A DNA stretch of 54,628 bases from Tidjanibacter sp. (GTDB lineage: Bacteria > Bacteroidota > Bacteroidia > Bacteroidales > Rikenellaceae). Shown here in pieces: positions 1 through 9,086 of this stretch. The translations under genes and the position numbers were made by a program. Position 1 is the stretch's first letter. Each line of letters begins with the position of its first letter. Where the stretch lies: assembly GCA_017390585.1 (NCBI GenBank), contig JAFPBB010000083.1, forward strand, positions 1 through 54,628, in the 5' to 3' direction. Under the pieces are notes generated by a model that was not told where the DNA came from, made no database searches, and saw only the letters and a list, made by a program, of their open reading frames with translations.

Positions 1-7
1 ACAAGAC

Positions 8-127
8 GAGGAAATTTCGCGGAGGAAATTTTGTGCCAAATGAGAAAGCGGCTCCGCAGTTTGCTTGACGCAAATGAGGAAGCCGCTTTGGAAGTTTGGT
101 GCGAAATTTACCCGCGAAATTTTCTCG
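8..127. repeat. Long imperfect inverted repeat abutting the CotH gene stop
   Basis: The arms pair over most of their length. Bases 8-23 match the reverse complement of 112-127 at 15 of 16 positions. The next segments inwards (about 24-42 and 93-111) pair imperfectly, and an inner AAGCGGCT/AGCCGCTT pair closes a loop near 60-80. It begins directly after the TAA of the minus-strand CotH gene, so in that transcript it would be a long hairpin at the 3' end. It has no long T-run, so it may be a terminator-like or processing structure, or a dispersed repeat. Only one copy is visible here. Confidence 0.5.
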
Positions 128-2023
128 TTACCAGGAGGTGGTGAAGATATGATTAATATCCTCCACACGCTCAAAAAATATGGACTTCACACGCGCAGCA
201 GCCTCCGCATAGGGCAGACGCTCGTCGCCATTGACACCGCCCGTGTCCATAGGGTCCCACATTGCAAAGTTGCGCTCGGCAGAGGTGGCAAGGTAGGCAA
301 TCTGCTCATCCACAAAGCTCTCCAGAGCCAACAACTTGGGATAGATCTCCGTCCAACGCTCCTTGGCCAAAGCCTTGAACTCGGGGTCGCCAAACATACG
401 GCCATACCAGAGGGTGCCCTGGAGGTAGAGTCGCTGAGGGGCCCAAGTGGAGACATTGTAGGAGAAGGTGCCCCAGTCGAAATCCCAAATGGGGCCCGCA
501 GTGAGTTTGCCGCCACGGTCTTTGTGCATATAGACACTACCGGGGTTGCCAATTTCGTGGTTGAGACAGAGCTCAAAGACGAGCCAATAGTCGACAAAGG
601 ATTGGCGGTCGACGTAGTTCATATAGCCCGTTTCGGGGTCGAGATACTCCTTGGTGTGGATGAGAGCCTCGAGGTTGTTGATGTAGTTTTGTGCCCAGGC
701 AAACTGCTCGTTGGTGAGATCCTCCTCGTCGGGCGACTTGATTGCAAAGGGGAGGTTGCGAGGTGTGCGCCACTGCTTCTCGTTGTCGAAGTGGAAGTCG
801 AGCTCGAAGAGGTAGCCGCCCGTGATTGCCTCGCCCGAGTTGTCGGAGGGCTCCATCTCGGTGATGTTGACGCGGTTTTTGTCCACCCTGATGTGCTCGG
901 TCACGAGGTAGGTGCCCATATGGCGACCATTGAGGAAGAACTCGGCGTACTCATTGCGGGGGGTCCAAGCGAGGGAGGTCTGCTGCGAGACGCGGAAAGC
1001 GAGTCGGTTGCGGATCATACTCTTGTCCATAGCGTTGGCGAGCAGCACCCAGCGTTTGTGCTTGGGCATACCGAGGACCTCGGTTTTCGACTCAAACTTG
1101 AGTGCATAGGGTTTCTTGGGCCATCCCCAAGTGGTGTTGCCGCGTCCGCGGATGTTGACCACGGTCTCGGCCAGGTCGTCGAACTTACCCGCGCCATCGA
1201 TGGTGATGGTGGCCGATTTCCACACCTCCTTGGAGGTTACGGGGCCACGGTCGTCGGTGAAGATGGAGACGATGGGGAGTCCCGTGAAGTTGGCCAGAGC
1301 CACGGTGTAGGTTTTGGTACCAGCCTCATAGTCGACCACAAACTCCACGGGGGTGGAGAAGTTCACCTTCGAGATGCCACTCTCGATCACCTCGCCTCCC
1401 ACCTTGACGGTGGCGTTGCACTCAAAGCGAGGGATGAGATTCATATCCTGGAGAGGCAACTCGGTGGCACCACGGAAGGTGGTGGTGGTCGCTTCGTAGA
1501 CCATCGTGACGTCGTTGGTGAGCGAGGGGTTGTCCTCGCGGAGGAAGGAGATGCTCTTGAGAGTGAAATCCATACCACGGCTGAGGATGGCAATTGGCTC
1601 GGTGTAGAGACTCTTGCCCTCGGCACTCACCTTCACCCTCACTCGCTCGGCAAATTCGTCGGCCACAAAGGTGTCGGCCACAAAGAGTCGCCAGCGACCC
1701 GCGGTTTCGCTCTCTTCCACCTTGCGGAGTCGGAGAGTCTCGGGGCAATTGTCGTCCTTCTCGCCCACAAGTGCGAAGGCCTCGGGGGTCACAACCGAGT
1801 GTGGATGGTCGATGCGGAGGTAGATGGTGGCCTCGTCGGAGAAGTCGAGGGTGAGAGCCGTGGCTTCTGCCTCCACGGAACGGAACTCCACAACCTCGTC
1901 TGTGGTGCCCGGATTCTCGGGATCTTCAACATCGGGAGGGGTCACCGGATCATCCACGGGGGGAGGTGTGCAGGCCACAAAGAGGCCCAGTAGGAGGGTG
2001 GCAAGGAGTCTTGGTGTTTTCAT
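128..2023 (-). CDS. CotH kinase family lipoprotein
   Basis: This is a predicted surface or periplasmic lipoprotein of 631 aa. The start is the ATG at 2023, which begins a typical signal peptide (MKTPRLLATLLLGLFVAC) with a lipobox Cys followed by a Pro/Asp-rich linker. The frame is open further upstream, but that stretch does not look like a signal peptide. The CotH core is visible: RGRGNTTWGWPKKPY near residue 290, the KRWVLLANAMDKSMIRN segment after it, and DFDWGTF near residue 510. In spore-forming bacteria and some bacterial effectors CotH-fold proteins are atypical protein kinases. In Bacteroidales they are common secreted proteins of unknown substrate, so the activity here is inference. 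The N-terminal 200 residues look like beta-sandwich domains. It reads away from the glucan locus and follows another minus-strand lipoprotein gene 214 nt upstream. Confidence 0.85.
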   Translation of the reverse strand: MKTPRLLATLLLGLFVACTPPPVDDPVTPPDVEDPENPGTTDEVVEFRSVEAEATALTLDFSDEATIYLRIDHPHSVVTPEAFALVGEKDDNCPETLRLRKVEESETAGRWRLFVADTFVADEFAERVRVKVSAEGKSLYTEPIAILSRGMDFTLKSISFLREDNPSLTNDVTMVYEATTTTFRGATELPLQDMNLIPRFECNATVKVGGEVIESGISKVNFSTPVEFVVDYEAGTKTYTVALANFTGLPIVSIFTDDRGPVTSKEVWKSATITIDGAGKFDDLAETVVNIRGRGNTTWGWPKKPYALKFESKTEVLGMPKHKRWVLLANAMDKSMIRNRLAFRVSQQTSLAWTPRNEYAEFFLNGRHMGTYLVTEHIRVDKNRVNITEMEPSDNSGEAITGGYLFELDFHFDNEKQWRTPRNLPFAIKSPDEEDLTNEQFAWAQNYINNLEALIHTKEYLDPETGYMNYVDRQSFVDYWLVFELCLNHEIGNPGSVYMHKDRGGKLTAGPIWDFDWGTFSYNVSTWAPQRLYLQGTLWYGRMFGDPEFKALAKERWTEIYPKLLALESFVDEQIAYLATSAERNFAMWDPMDTGGVNGDERLPYAEAAARVKSIFFERVEDINHIFTTSW

Positions 2024-2237
2024 TGTTCGGGGTGTGTTGATGGTGAGAGTGGTACAAAACGACGGGCGACGGGTTGCCCGCCCTAAAACAGCCGAGGCTC
2101 CCCCTTTCAATCAAACTATGGGGAAGCCCCGACCTCCAAAAAACAGATGAGAGTGTGTGCAACTAACCTAATGTATTTCTTGTGGCCGCGGGCCCACCCA
2201 TCCGAGAAGGCCCACGGTCGTGTCATTCGTGGCCCTA

Positions 2238-4616
2238 TTAGTTGGCGGGCTGAGTAACCTTCACAACAAGACAGGGATCGGGGATGTCGTAGCCCTCATA
2301 GGCCTGTCCGGGTGCGGTTGCGGGGTGAACGTGGATGTAGCCCACGCGGAGTGCGCCTGTGTTGTTGGCCTCGGCGGAGTAGTTGAGCCAGTCGCCACCC
2401 ACACCTGCAGAGAGCCACGAGATGGGCCTACCCTCGCCATCGACATAGGAGTAGGTCATAGCGTGTGCCTCGTCACCGAAGGTGTTGTCGCGGGTGGAGT
2501 CCACCACGCCCGAGATGATCTTATAGACCGACATCCAGGTGACGCCCACATTCTGAACGCCATTGGGAGCAGCCTCAACATCGCGGCGCACGGAGAGGTT
2601 ATTGGGGTCGTTACCGAAGGTGTAGATTGCCACATTACCCTCCGTAGTGGCGGGCATCTGGGTAACCTCAATGGTCACTGCGGGGTTGCCGCCGCGGAGA
2701 GCCACCTCGGTGTCGCTCTCGGGATAGGAGATGGTCACCACACCCTTGCGCCAGCCATCTGCCTGGGAAGCGTCGACGGTGATGTAGAGGTGGTTGCCAC
2801 CGATGCGTGCGGTGATCCAGGGCACATCGACGCTGATCTCGAGCGAGGCGAAATATTTGGAGGTGCCATCGTCGGTCTGCATACCGTCGACCATAGCGAA
2901 GAAGTAGCCGAGGTCGCGCTCCACAACACCTGCTGCGGAGAGCACGGTCGAGGTGGAGAGGTTGGCGGTGGTGTAGTAGAGCTCGGTGGTCTCACCTGCT
3001 GCCTTGGCGGGCTGCTGCACCACGCGGAGGATGAAGGCGGTGTTGTCGGGCTCCATCTTGTAGGTATCGGTGTCGCCCTTGAAGGTTGCGGTGATGGTGG
3101 CCACACGCTCCTCGGTGGTCGAGGGGTTGGCACCCACAGCCTCGAGCTGGAGGTTGTTGGAGTTGCCGCCCACAACGGACACCTGACACCAATCGGCGTC
3201 GCTGGTCACCTCCACGGTCTTGAAGAAGGACTCGATAGCCTCTGCATCGGGCACAGCGGTGGCCGAACCGTCGAGGTAGGCAAGGAAGTAGCCGAGGCCC
3301 TTGGCGCCACTCAGACCGCCACCGGGGATGATGATCTCCGCATCGCCAAACCACTGGTAGGAGAGGGTGCTCACTGCCGAGGCACCATTCTGGGCCACAG
3401 CAATGGTTGCGACGATGGGGTTCTCGATAGCATAATCCTTGGTGGAGGGGGTGTAGATGATGTCGATGGTGCAGGTGCGGCCCTGCTCGGAGGTGTTGCG
3501 CGCCACATTCACAATGGGGTGGTTGTAGTTGGCAATGGAGCAGCTCACCCAATCGACAGCCTCGCCATTGTCGCTCTTGATGTCGAAGGAGATGGCGGAG
3601 TAGTAGTCGGCCTCGTAGTTGGTGGTATCCTGCACACCGTCAACAGCGGCGAGGTAGTAGCCCAAATCCTGCTGACCACCCATTGCGCTCATCTGGAGTG
3701 CGGTGGTGAGGTAGGTGGTGTCGTAGGTGACAATCTGTGCGTTGTTCTCGAGTCGGGAGGTGGCGTTCTTGAGGTCGAAGTAGATGTTGTGGATGGTGCC
3801 GGCCTCGAAGTTCACGTCGCCCTCCATCACGAAGGTATATTTTGCCACGTCGGTCTTGACGGTGTAGGTCACACCTGCGGAGGTGGCGGGGGCAATCTGT
3901 GCATAGAGACCCTTGGCGGAGTCCTTCTCGGCACCGATGGCATAGGTGGTAGCCAGGCCGAGCTCGATGGTGTTGGTGCCACCCTCGAGGGTTCCGCTCT
4001 TGCGGGCAAGGTCATACTTGAAGGTGCCGTTGATGGGCTGCGAGGCAGCAACCACCACAGAACGGATGGTCTCGCCCACATAGGCCTCCTCGGAGGAGTA
4101 GATGCCAAAGCGCACTACGGAGGTGACCAACTCGGAGGTGGCAACCACGGCGGTTGCCTCGGCCTCAATAGCCACAGGCTCCTTGCCCACGAGAGTGAAG
4201 TTCTCCAGCAGACCGGCCTCACGCTGGGTGGGCGCAGCTGCAATGTTGATGTTCACTGCGGTAGGAGTGAGCGTGGAGGCACGGTAGAAGGCTGCGAGCG
4301 AGGCAGTTGCCTCGGGCACCTCCACGGTAAAGACGGGTTTGCCACTCTCGAGCGAGAATGCCTTGGGTGCGTAGATTTTGCCGTCGGCGAGTGCAACAAA
4401 CTGGTTTGCATCGCCGTCGTTCCAACTGAACGCAGCGCTATCGTTGATGGCGGCGCGAGTCTTCACCACGGGCTGGAGTTCCACCTCGATGGTGCGAGTT
4501 TTGGCGGGCTCATCGGGGATGTCGGGAGTGGGAGGAGTGGGTTCGTCAACAGGCTGGCAAGCCACGATGGCGAGTGCGGCGAGGATGTAGGCGCCGATGC
4601 GGAAAAGTTTTTTCAT
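2238..4616 (-). CDS. Large repeat lipoprotein with fimbrillin-like N-terminus and BACON-like repeats
   Basis: A 792-aa lipoprotein (MKKLFRIGAYILAALAIVAC, then a Pro/Asp linker). Residues about 40-280 resemble the fimbrillin-like or DUF-type N-terminal domain seen in Bacteroidales surface proteins (a TRA..NDSAAFSWNDGD start). From about 300 there are four units of about 120-130 aa. Each opens with a signature such as DLGYYLAAVDG, GLGYFLAYLDG or DLGYFFAMVDG (the fourth is degenerate) and ends in a strand like VxVTQxPA, as in BACON domains. The same LGYxxxxVDG module occurs in the lipoprotein at 17280-19763, at the far end of the glucan locus. No catalytic motif is visible. A carbohydrate- or mucin-binding role is inferred from the BACON resemblance. 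It is divergent from the regulator at 4901. Confidence 0.75.
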   Translation of the reverse strand: MKKLFRIGAYILAALAIVACQPVDEPTPPTPDIPDEPAKTRTIEVELQPVVKTRAAINDSAAFSWNDGDANQFVALADGKIYAPKAFSLESGKPVFTVEVPEATASLAAFYRASTLTPTAVNINIAAAPTQREAGLLENFTLVGKEPVAIEAEATAVVATSELVTSVVRFGIYSSEEAYVGETIRSVVVAASQPINGTFKYDLARKSGTLEGGTNTIELGLATTYAIGAEKDSAKGLYAQIAPATSAGVTYTVKTDVAKYTFVMEGDVNFEAGTIHNIYFDLKNATSRLENNAQIVTYDTTYLTTALQMSAMGGQQDLGYYLAAVDGVQDTTNYEADYYSAISFDIKSDNGEAVDWVSCSIANYNHPIVNVARNTSEQGRTCTIDIIYTPSTKDYAIENPIVATIAVAQNGASAVSTLSYQWFGDAEIIIPGGGLSGAKGLGYFLAYLDGSATAVPDAEAIESFFKTVEVTSDADWCQVSVVGGNSNNLQLEAVGANPSTTEERVATITATFKGDTDTYKMEPDNTAFILRVVQQPAKAAGETTELYYTTANLSTSTVLSAAGVVERDLGYFFAMVDGMQTDDGTSKYFASLEISVDVPWITARIGGNHLYITVDASQADGWRKGVVTISYPESDTEVALRGGNPAVTIEVTQMPATTEGNVAIYTFGNDPNNLSVRRDVEAAPNGVQNVGVTWMSVYKIISGVVDSTRDNTFGDEAHAMTYSYVDGEGRPISWLSAGVGGDWLNYSAEANNTGALRVGYIHVHPATAPGQAYEGYDIPDPCLVVKVTQPAN

Positions 4617-4669
4617 AGTAGCAATGATAGGTTATTTTGGATTCGTGGAACAATCTGCTTTCTCGACAA

Positions 4670-4677
4670 CAAATTTA
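4670..4677 (-). promoter_or_regulatory. Possible -7 element for the minus-strand lipoprotein gene
   Basis: On the minus strand this reads TAAATTTG, matching the Bacteroidetes -7 consensus TAnnTTTG, about 54 nt before the ATG. No TTTG lies at the expected 19-20 nt upstream, so the assignment is weak. Confidence 0.3.
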
Positions 4678-4850
4678 ACCACTAATTTCGGCCCTTCCGA
4701 GCCCCCATAGACAAAAAGTAGACACCCAAGCCCACCAAAAACCAATAACACCCTGATAATGGACACATTAACCCCACCCTTCCCCCTCCAGAAAAGTAGA
4801 TTTGTCGGACCCGCCAACCAAATAAATCGGTACTAAAAAAGAGCTGATAT

Positions 4851-4881
4851 TTTGAACCTTTTGAGAAAATTTCTACATTTG
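4851..4881 (+). promoter_or_regulatory. Bacteroidetes-type promoter of the regulator gene
   Basis: TTTG at 4851-4854, a 19-nt spacer, then TACATTTG at 4874-4881. This matches the Bacteroidetes primary-sigma consensus (TTTG, N19-21, TAnnTTTG) exactly. The start codon at 4901 would lie only some 13 nt from a start site placed 6-7 nt after the -7 box, giving a very short leader. Confidence 0.8.
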
Positions 4882-4900
4882 TGAAACTGATAAAGCCGCT

Positions 4901-6574
4901 ATGAACCGACACCTCTACCCGACCATCACAACCCTCCTGATAGCACTCCTCACAGTGAGTTGCACCCAACCCGAAAGCAGCACCCTCTCCGAGGCTCTCC
5001 GTCAGCTCGACAAGGCCATTGCACTCCGCGACGACGTGGCCGACATCAAGGAGACCAAGATAGAGGTGCGACGTGGCTCGCTCCGCGAGACCAACCTCAC
5101 CTACGCCCAACGCATAGAACTCGTGGAGGAGATCATTGAGGAGTACTCCAAATACCAGCTCGACTCCACCATCACCTGGCTCGAGCAGGGCATAGCTCTG
5201 GCACGCAAAAACAACGACCACAAGCGAGTCAACCTCCTAACCCTCAAGGCATCGCAGTTCTACTCCGCAGCGGGATTCTACAACGAAGCCGCCACCACAC
5301 TCGCGAGTGTCGACACCCTCGCTATGGACACGGATGAGAGGATGGCCTACTACCACGCCGCCTACTCCTTCAACCGCGAGACCCGCGAGTACTCGCCCAA
5401 CAAGCAGCTCCGCCAGCAAGCGGCACAAAAAGAGCACTACTACATCAACCGACTTGTCGACACCGCCACCGACTCGCTCGAACGCCACAAACTCCTGTGC
5501 ACTAAATATTTCAACGAGTCCAATTGGGAGGCTATGAACCACGAATTGGACCACATCCTCCCCACCCTCTCCCCCGACGAGCAGGAGTATGCCTACTTCT
5601 CCTACTTCAAGGCCATAGGTCTGGGCAACGAGCGCGGCTCGGGAGAGGCCTATATGACCCACTTGGCACAATCGGCAAGGGCCGATATGCGTAGTGCCAC
5701 CACCGACCACGGCTCCCTCAGCCTCCTCTCCGAGATTCTCTTCTACAAGGGCGACATCGAGAGAGCCTTTGGCTACATCCAGATTGCCCTTCAGGATGCC
5801 ACCTTCTACAACTCGCGCCTGCGTCCGTGGCAGGTGGCCTCGATGATGCCACTCATTGAGCGCAACTACCGCGAACGCATCGAGAAGCAGCAGGACATCC
5901 TCATCGTCTCTGTGTTGCTCATCTCGCTCCTGCTTGTGGCCATCCTCCTGACACTCATCAACAAGAGCCGCCACGCACGTCAACTCGAGCAAGCCAAAAC
6001 TATGCTCGAGCAGATGAACAAACAGCTCGACGACTACGTTCGCCAACTCTCCGAACAGAACGCCATCGAGCACCAACTCTCGGCCGAACTGAGCGAGGCC
6101 AACACCGTCAAGGAGCAGTACATAGGTCTCTTCCTTGTCATCTGCTCCAACTACATCGACCTGCTCAAATCCTACCACAACAACGTGCGTAAGAAGCTCT
6201 CGCAAGGCTCGGTGGATGCACTCCGCGGTGAGATCGAACGTTCGCGCATCATCGACGAGGCCGAGGAGGAGTTCTATGCCAACTTCGACAACGCCTTCCT
6301 GAGTCTCTATCCCACCTTCGTCGAGGAGTTCAACTCGCTGCTCAAGGATGAGTGCCGCATCAGCCTGAAGAATCCCAGGCAGCTCAACACGGAGTTGCGC
6401 ATAGTGGCGCTGATAAAACTCGGCATCTCCGACTCCTCGCGCATCGCCTCGCTGCTGCGCTACTCGGTCAACACCATCTACAACTACCGCTCCGGAATGA
6501 AGAATAAAGCAAAAGTGCAGCGCGACGATTTCGAGGAGAATATCCGCAATATCGGCTCCCTGAAGAGCAACTAA
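4901..6574 (+). CDS. SusR-like membrane-spanning transcriptional regulator (TPR, TM, coiled coil, HTH; DUF6377-like)
   Basis: A 557-aa protein with an N-terminal signal or anchor (TLLIALLTVSC) and a helical TPR-like region from about 30 to 320. One transmembrane helix follows at about 332-353 (DILIVSVLLISLLLVAILL), then a charged coiled coil to about 420. The C-terminal region is helical and ends in a helix-turn-helix-like stretch (LIKLGISDSSRIASLLRYS, near 500-520). This architecture is that of Bacteroidales one-piece regulators that sense in the periplasm and bind DNA in the cytoplasm; proteins of this build are often labelled DUF6377. It lies just upstream of the glucan locus on the same strand, with its own promoter and terminator. 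No ECF sigma/anti-sigma pair or hybrid two-component regulator is nearby, so it is the best candidate regulator of the locus (inference). The cysteine at 21 also fits a lipobox, which would be unusual for such a protein. Confidence 0.75.
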   Translation: MNRHLYPTITTLLIALLTVSCTQPESSTLSEALRQLDKAIALRDDVADIKETKIEVRRGSLRETNLTYAQRIELVEEIIEEYSKYQLDSTITWLEQGIALARKNNDHKRVNLLTLKASQFYSAAGFYNEAATTLASVDTLAMDTDERMAYYHAAYSFNRETREYSPNKQLRQQAAQKEHYYINRLVDTATDSLERHKLLCTKYFNESNWEAMNHELDHILPTLSPDEQEYAYFSYFKAIGLGNERGSGEAYMTHLAQSARADMRSATTDHGSLSLLSEILFYKGDIERAFGYIQIALQDATFYNSRLRPWQVASMMPLIERNYRERIEKQQDILIVSVLLISLLLVAILLTLINKSRHARQLEQAKTMLEQMNKQLDDYVRQLSEQNAIEHQLSAELSEANTVKEQYIGLFLVICSNYIDLLKSYHNNVRKKLSQGSVDALRGEIERSRIIDEAEEEFYANFDNAFLSLYPTFVEEFNSLLKDECRISLKNPRQLNTELRIVALIKLGISDSSRIASLLRYSVNTIYNYRSGMKNKAKVQRDDFEENIRNIGSLKSN

Positions 6575-6663
6575 GTGCAATGTAGTAGGCTCATAGGAAT
6601 CTACTTTTCGCGCCACCCGAACGACGAGTCAACAACCTGATTCATACGACATTAATTTTATTT

Positions 6664-6707
6664 GAGGGCTTGGAGAATCTACTAATTTTCCAAGCCCTCT
6701 CGTTTTT
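6664..6707 (+). terminator. Rho-independent terminator after the regulator
   Basis: Arms 6664-6677 and 6686-6699 pair over 14 bp with one G-U pair and an 8-nt loop, followed by a T-rich tail (6700-6707). It separates the regulator from the glucan operon, so the operon needs its own promoter in 6700-6818. I see no convincing TTTG/TAnnTTTG pair there, which would suit an activator-dependent promoter. Confidence 0.8.
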
Positions 6708-6818
6708 CCGCCCGAAAAATCCTACCTTAGAGGTGCCAAAATGCGCGCAATCGCGCGCACACGCACGAGGACCACTCCTTACAGCTACCGAAGCAAACTA
6801 ACTAAACACATAAAGAAA

Positions 6819-9047
6819 ATGAATCGACTCTTCAAATCCATCGCCACAGTAGCACTGTGTGCTATGGCTGTTGGCTGCTCCGCCAACGACCCCATCGAAA
6901 AACGTATCGACTCGCTCCTCTCGGAGATGACCCTCGAGGAGAAAATCGGTCAGCTCAATCAGGTGACCCACTTCCACGGCGAAAGCCTCTTCAATGAGGT
7001 TGCTGCCGGCAACATTGGCTCCATCCTCAACATCGCCGACCCCGCAGAGATCAACAGGATCCAAAGGGCCGCTGTGGAGCAGAGCCGCCTGGGCATTCCT
7101 CTGGTCTTCGCCCGCGACGTCATCCACGGTTTCCACACCATCTTCCCCATCCCCCTCGGTCAGGCCGCCTCGTTCGACCCCGCCATCGTGGAGCAGGGTG
7201 CGAGGGTTGCAGCCGAGGAGGCTGTGGCCGCAGGTATCCGCTGGACATTCTCGCCTATGGTGGACATCTCCCGCGACAACCGCTGGGGCCGCATAGCCGA
7301 GAGCTTCGGCGAGGACCCCTACCTCACCACCGAGTTTGCACTCGCAATGCTGCGTGGCTATCAGGAGAATGAGAAACCCTTGGCCGCTTGTGCCAAGCAC
7401 TATGTGGGCTACGGCGCCTCGGAGGGTGGTCTCGACTACGCCCCCATCCACATCACCGAGCGCGAGCTGCGAAACTACTATCTTCCCCCCTTTGAGGCTC
7501 TGGCCAAGGCTGGCTGTATGACCCTTATGCCCTCCTTCAACGACAACGACGGCATCCCCTCGGCAGGCAACAAATTCCTCCTGCGCGACGTATTGCGCGA
7601 CGAGTGGGGCTGGGATGGCTGCGTAGTGAGCGACTGGGGCTCCGTGGGCGGAATGATCAACCACGGCTTTGCTGCCGACCTCAAGGAGGCCACCAAGAGG
7701 GGCCTCACCGCAGGTACCGACGTCGATATGATGTCCTTTGCCTACATCTCCCACATCAAAGAACTCGTGGAGAGTGGCGAGCTCAGCGAGAAGGTTGTGG
7801 ACGAGAGCGTTCGCAACATCCTGAGGCTCAAATTCCGCCTCGGACTCTTCGAGAACCCCTATGTGGAGGAGGAGAAATATGCCACCTCCATCTACACCCC
7901 CGAGTCGCTTGAGGCCGCAAGGGTGGCTGCTGTGGAGAGCGCCGTGCTGCTCAAAAACGACAAGCAGACCCTCCCCCTCAACCCCGCCAAGACCAAACGC
8001 ATCCTCGTTGCAGGCCCCTTGGCCAAAGCTCCCCACGACCAGCTCGGCACCTGGGTATTCGACGGCCAGAAGGAGCACACCGTGACTCCTCTGCAGGCTC
8101 TGATGGAGAACTATGGCGACCGCGTTAAGGTGGGCTATTCCGACATCCTCTCCTTCAGCCGCGAGAAGTGCAGCGAGCGCGAGCTCCGCAACTTCACCTC
8201 GCAGGCAGCCTCCTACGACGCAGTGGTACTCTTCATCGGCGAGGAGTCGATTCTCTCGGGTGAGGCCCACAGCCTCGTGAACCTCGACCTACAGGGCAGC
8301 CAGAGCGACCTCCTCGAGGCCGCACGCCGCAGTGGCAAACCCGTTGTGGCTGTGGTGATGGCAGGCCGCGCACTCACCGTGGGCAAAGACCTCGAGAACA
8401 TCGACGCACTTTTGTGGTCGTTCCACCCCGGCACTATGGGTGGTCCCGCCCTGGCACAGCTTCTCTTCGGTGAGGAGGTGCCCAGCGGCAAACTCCCCAT
8501 CACCTTCCCCGTGGCAGCAGGCCAGGAGCCCATCTACTACAATGCACACTTCCCCGAGAGGCCCGCAAGTGGCAACGAGGTGCTCCTCAACGACATTCCC
8601 CTCGAGGCGGGTCAGACCTCACTCGGTTGCTCGGCCTACTGGCTCGACGGCGGCTTCGGCCCCCTCTACCCCTTCGGCTACGGCTTGAGCTACACCACCT
8701 TTGAGTACTCCAACATCCGCACCGACAAGAGCACCTATGGCAAGCAGGAGAGCATCAAGGTGAGCTTCACCCTCTCCAACACCGGCAAATACGACGCCAC
8801 CGAAGTTGTTCAACTCTACGTCCGCGACATTGCCGGCTCCACCGCACGTCCCAAGAAGGAGCTCAAAGCCTTTGAGCGCGTGAACCTGAAGGCAGGCGAG
8901 AGCCGCGAGATGACCATCGAACTCCCCGTGGAGCGTCTTGCATTCTGGAACATCGATATGGAGAAGGTTGTCGAGGCTGGCGAATTCCACCTCTGGCTCG
9001 CTGGCGACAGCGCCTCGGGTGAGAGACTCGTTGTTGCCGTAAAATAG
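6819..9047 (+). CDS. GH3 beta-glucosidase, exported lipoprotein
   Basis: A 742-aa glycoside hydrolase family 3 enzyme that releases glucose from the non-reducing ends of beta-gluco-oligosaccharides, probably in the periplasm. The start at 6819 gives a clean lipoprotein signal (MNRLFKSIATVALCAMAVGC); the frame is open upstream, but the earlier start would put Arg-rich sequence ahead of it. Visible features include the N-terminal (beta/alpha)8 domain with KHYVGYGASEGG and the nucleophile motif VVSDWGS with Asp at about residue 272. The alpha/beta sandwich follows (AAVESAVLLKND, FHPGTMGGPALAQLLFG), then a C-terminal fibronectin III-like domain ending near VVAVK. It is the first gene of the operon and lies 39 nt before susC. 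With GH16 and GH128 downstream, the likely substrate is oligosaccharides of beta-1,3-glucan. Confidence 0.93.
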   Translation: MNRLFKSIATVALCAMAVGCSANDPIEKRIDSLLSEMTLEEKIGQLNQVTHFHGESLFNEVAAGNIGSILNIADPAEINRIQRAAVEQSRLGIPLVFARDVIHGFHTIFPIPLGQAASFDPAIVEQGARVAAEEAVAAGIRWTFSPMVDISRDNRWGRIAESFGEDPYLTTEFALAMLRGYQENEKPLAACAKHYVGYGASEGGLDYAPIHITERELRNYYLPPFEALAKAGCMTLMPSFNDNDGIPSAGNKFLLRDVLRDEWGWDGCVVSDWGSVGGMINHGFAADLKEATKRGLTAGTDVDMMSFAYISHIKELVESGELSEKVVDESVRNILRLKFRLGLFENPYVEEEKYATSIYTPESLEAARVAAVESAVLLKNDKQTLPLNPAKTKRILVAGPLAKAPHDQLGTWVFDGQKEHTVTPLQALMENYGDRVKVGYSDILSFSREKCSERELRNFTSQAASYDAVVLFIGEESILSGEAHSLVNLDLQGSQSDLLEAARRSGKPVVAVVMAGRALTVGKDLENIDALLWSFHPGTMGGPALAQLLFGEEVPSGKLPITFPVAAGQEPIYYNAHFPERPASGNEVLLNDIPLEAGQTSLGCSAYWLDGGFGPLYPFGYGLSYTTFEYSNIRTDKSTYGKQESIKVSFTLSNTGKYDATEVVQLYVRDIAGSTARPKKELKAFERVNLKAGESREMTIELPVERLAFWNIDMEKVVEAGEFHLWLAGDSASGERLVVAVK

Positions 9048-9086
9048 CCCCACACCTTCCAAGCGAACTAAATCTAAGTGCACAAT

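Noticed and set aside
65-1993. A 642-codon open frame on the plus strand opposite the CotH gene
   Set aside because: Its translation is Val/Gly/His-rich with no domain, signal or homology pattern. It arises from C-ending codon bias of the real minus-strand gene.
6700-6818. A consensus promoter for the glucan operon
   Set aside because: A TACCTTAG at about 6732 is the nearest match to a -7 box, but there is no TTTG at the right distance, so I did not call it.
9078-9086. Earlier GTG start for the SusC gene
   Set aside because: It adds three residues before a complete signal peptide; the ATG at 9087 is the better start.
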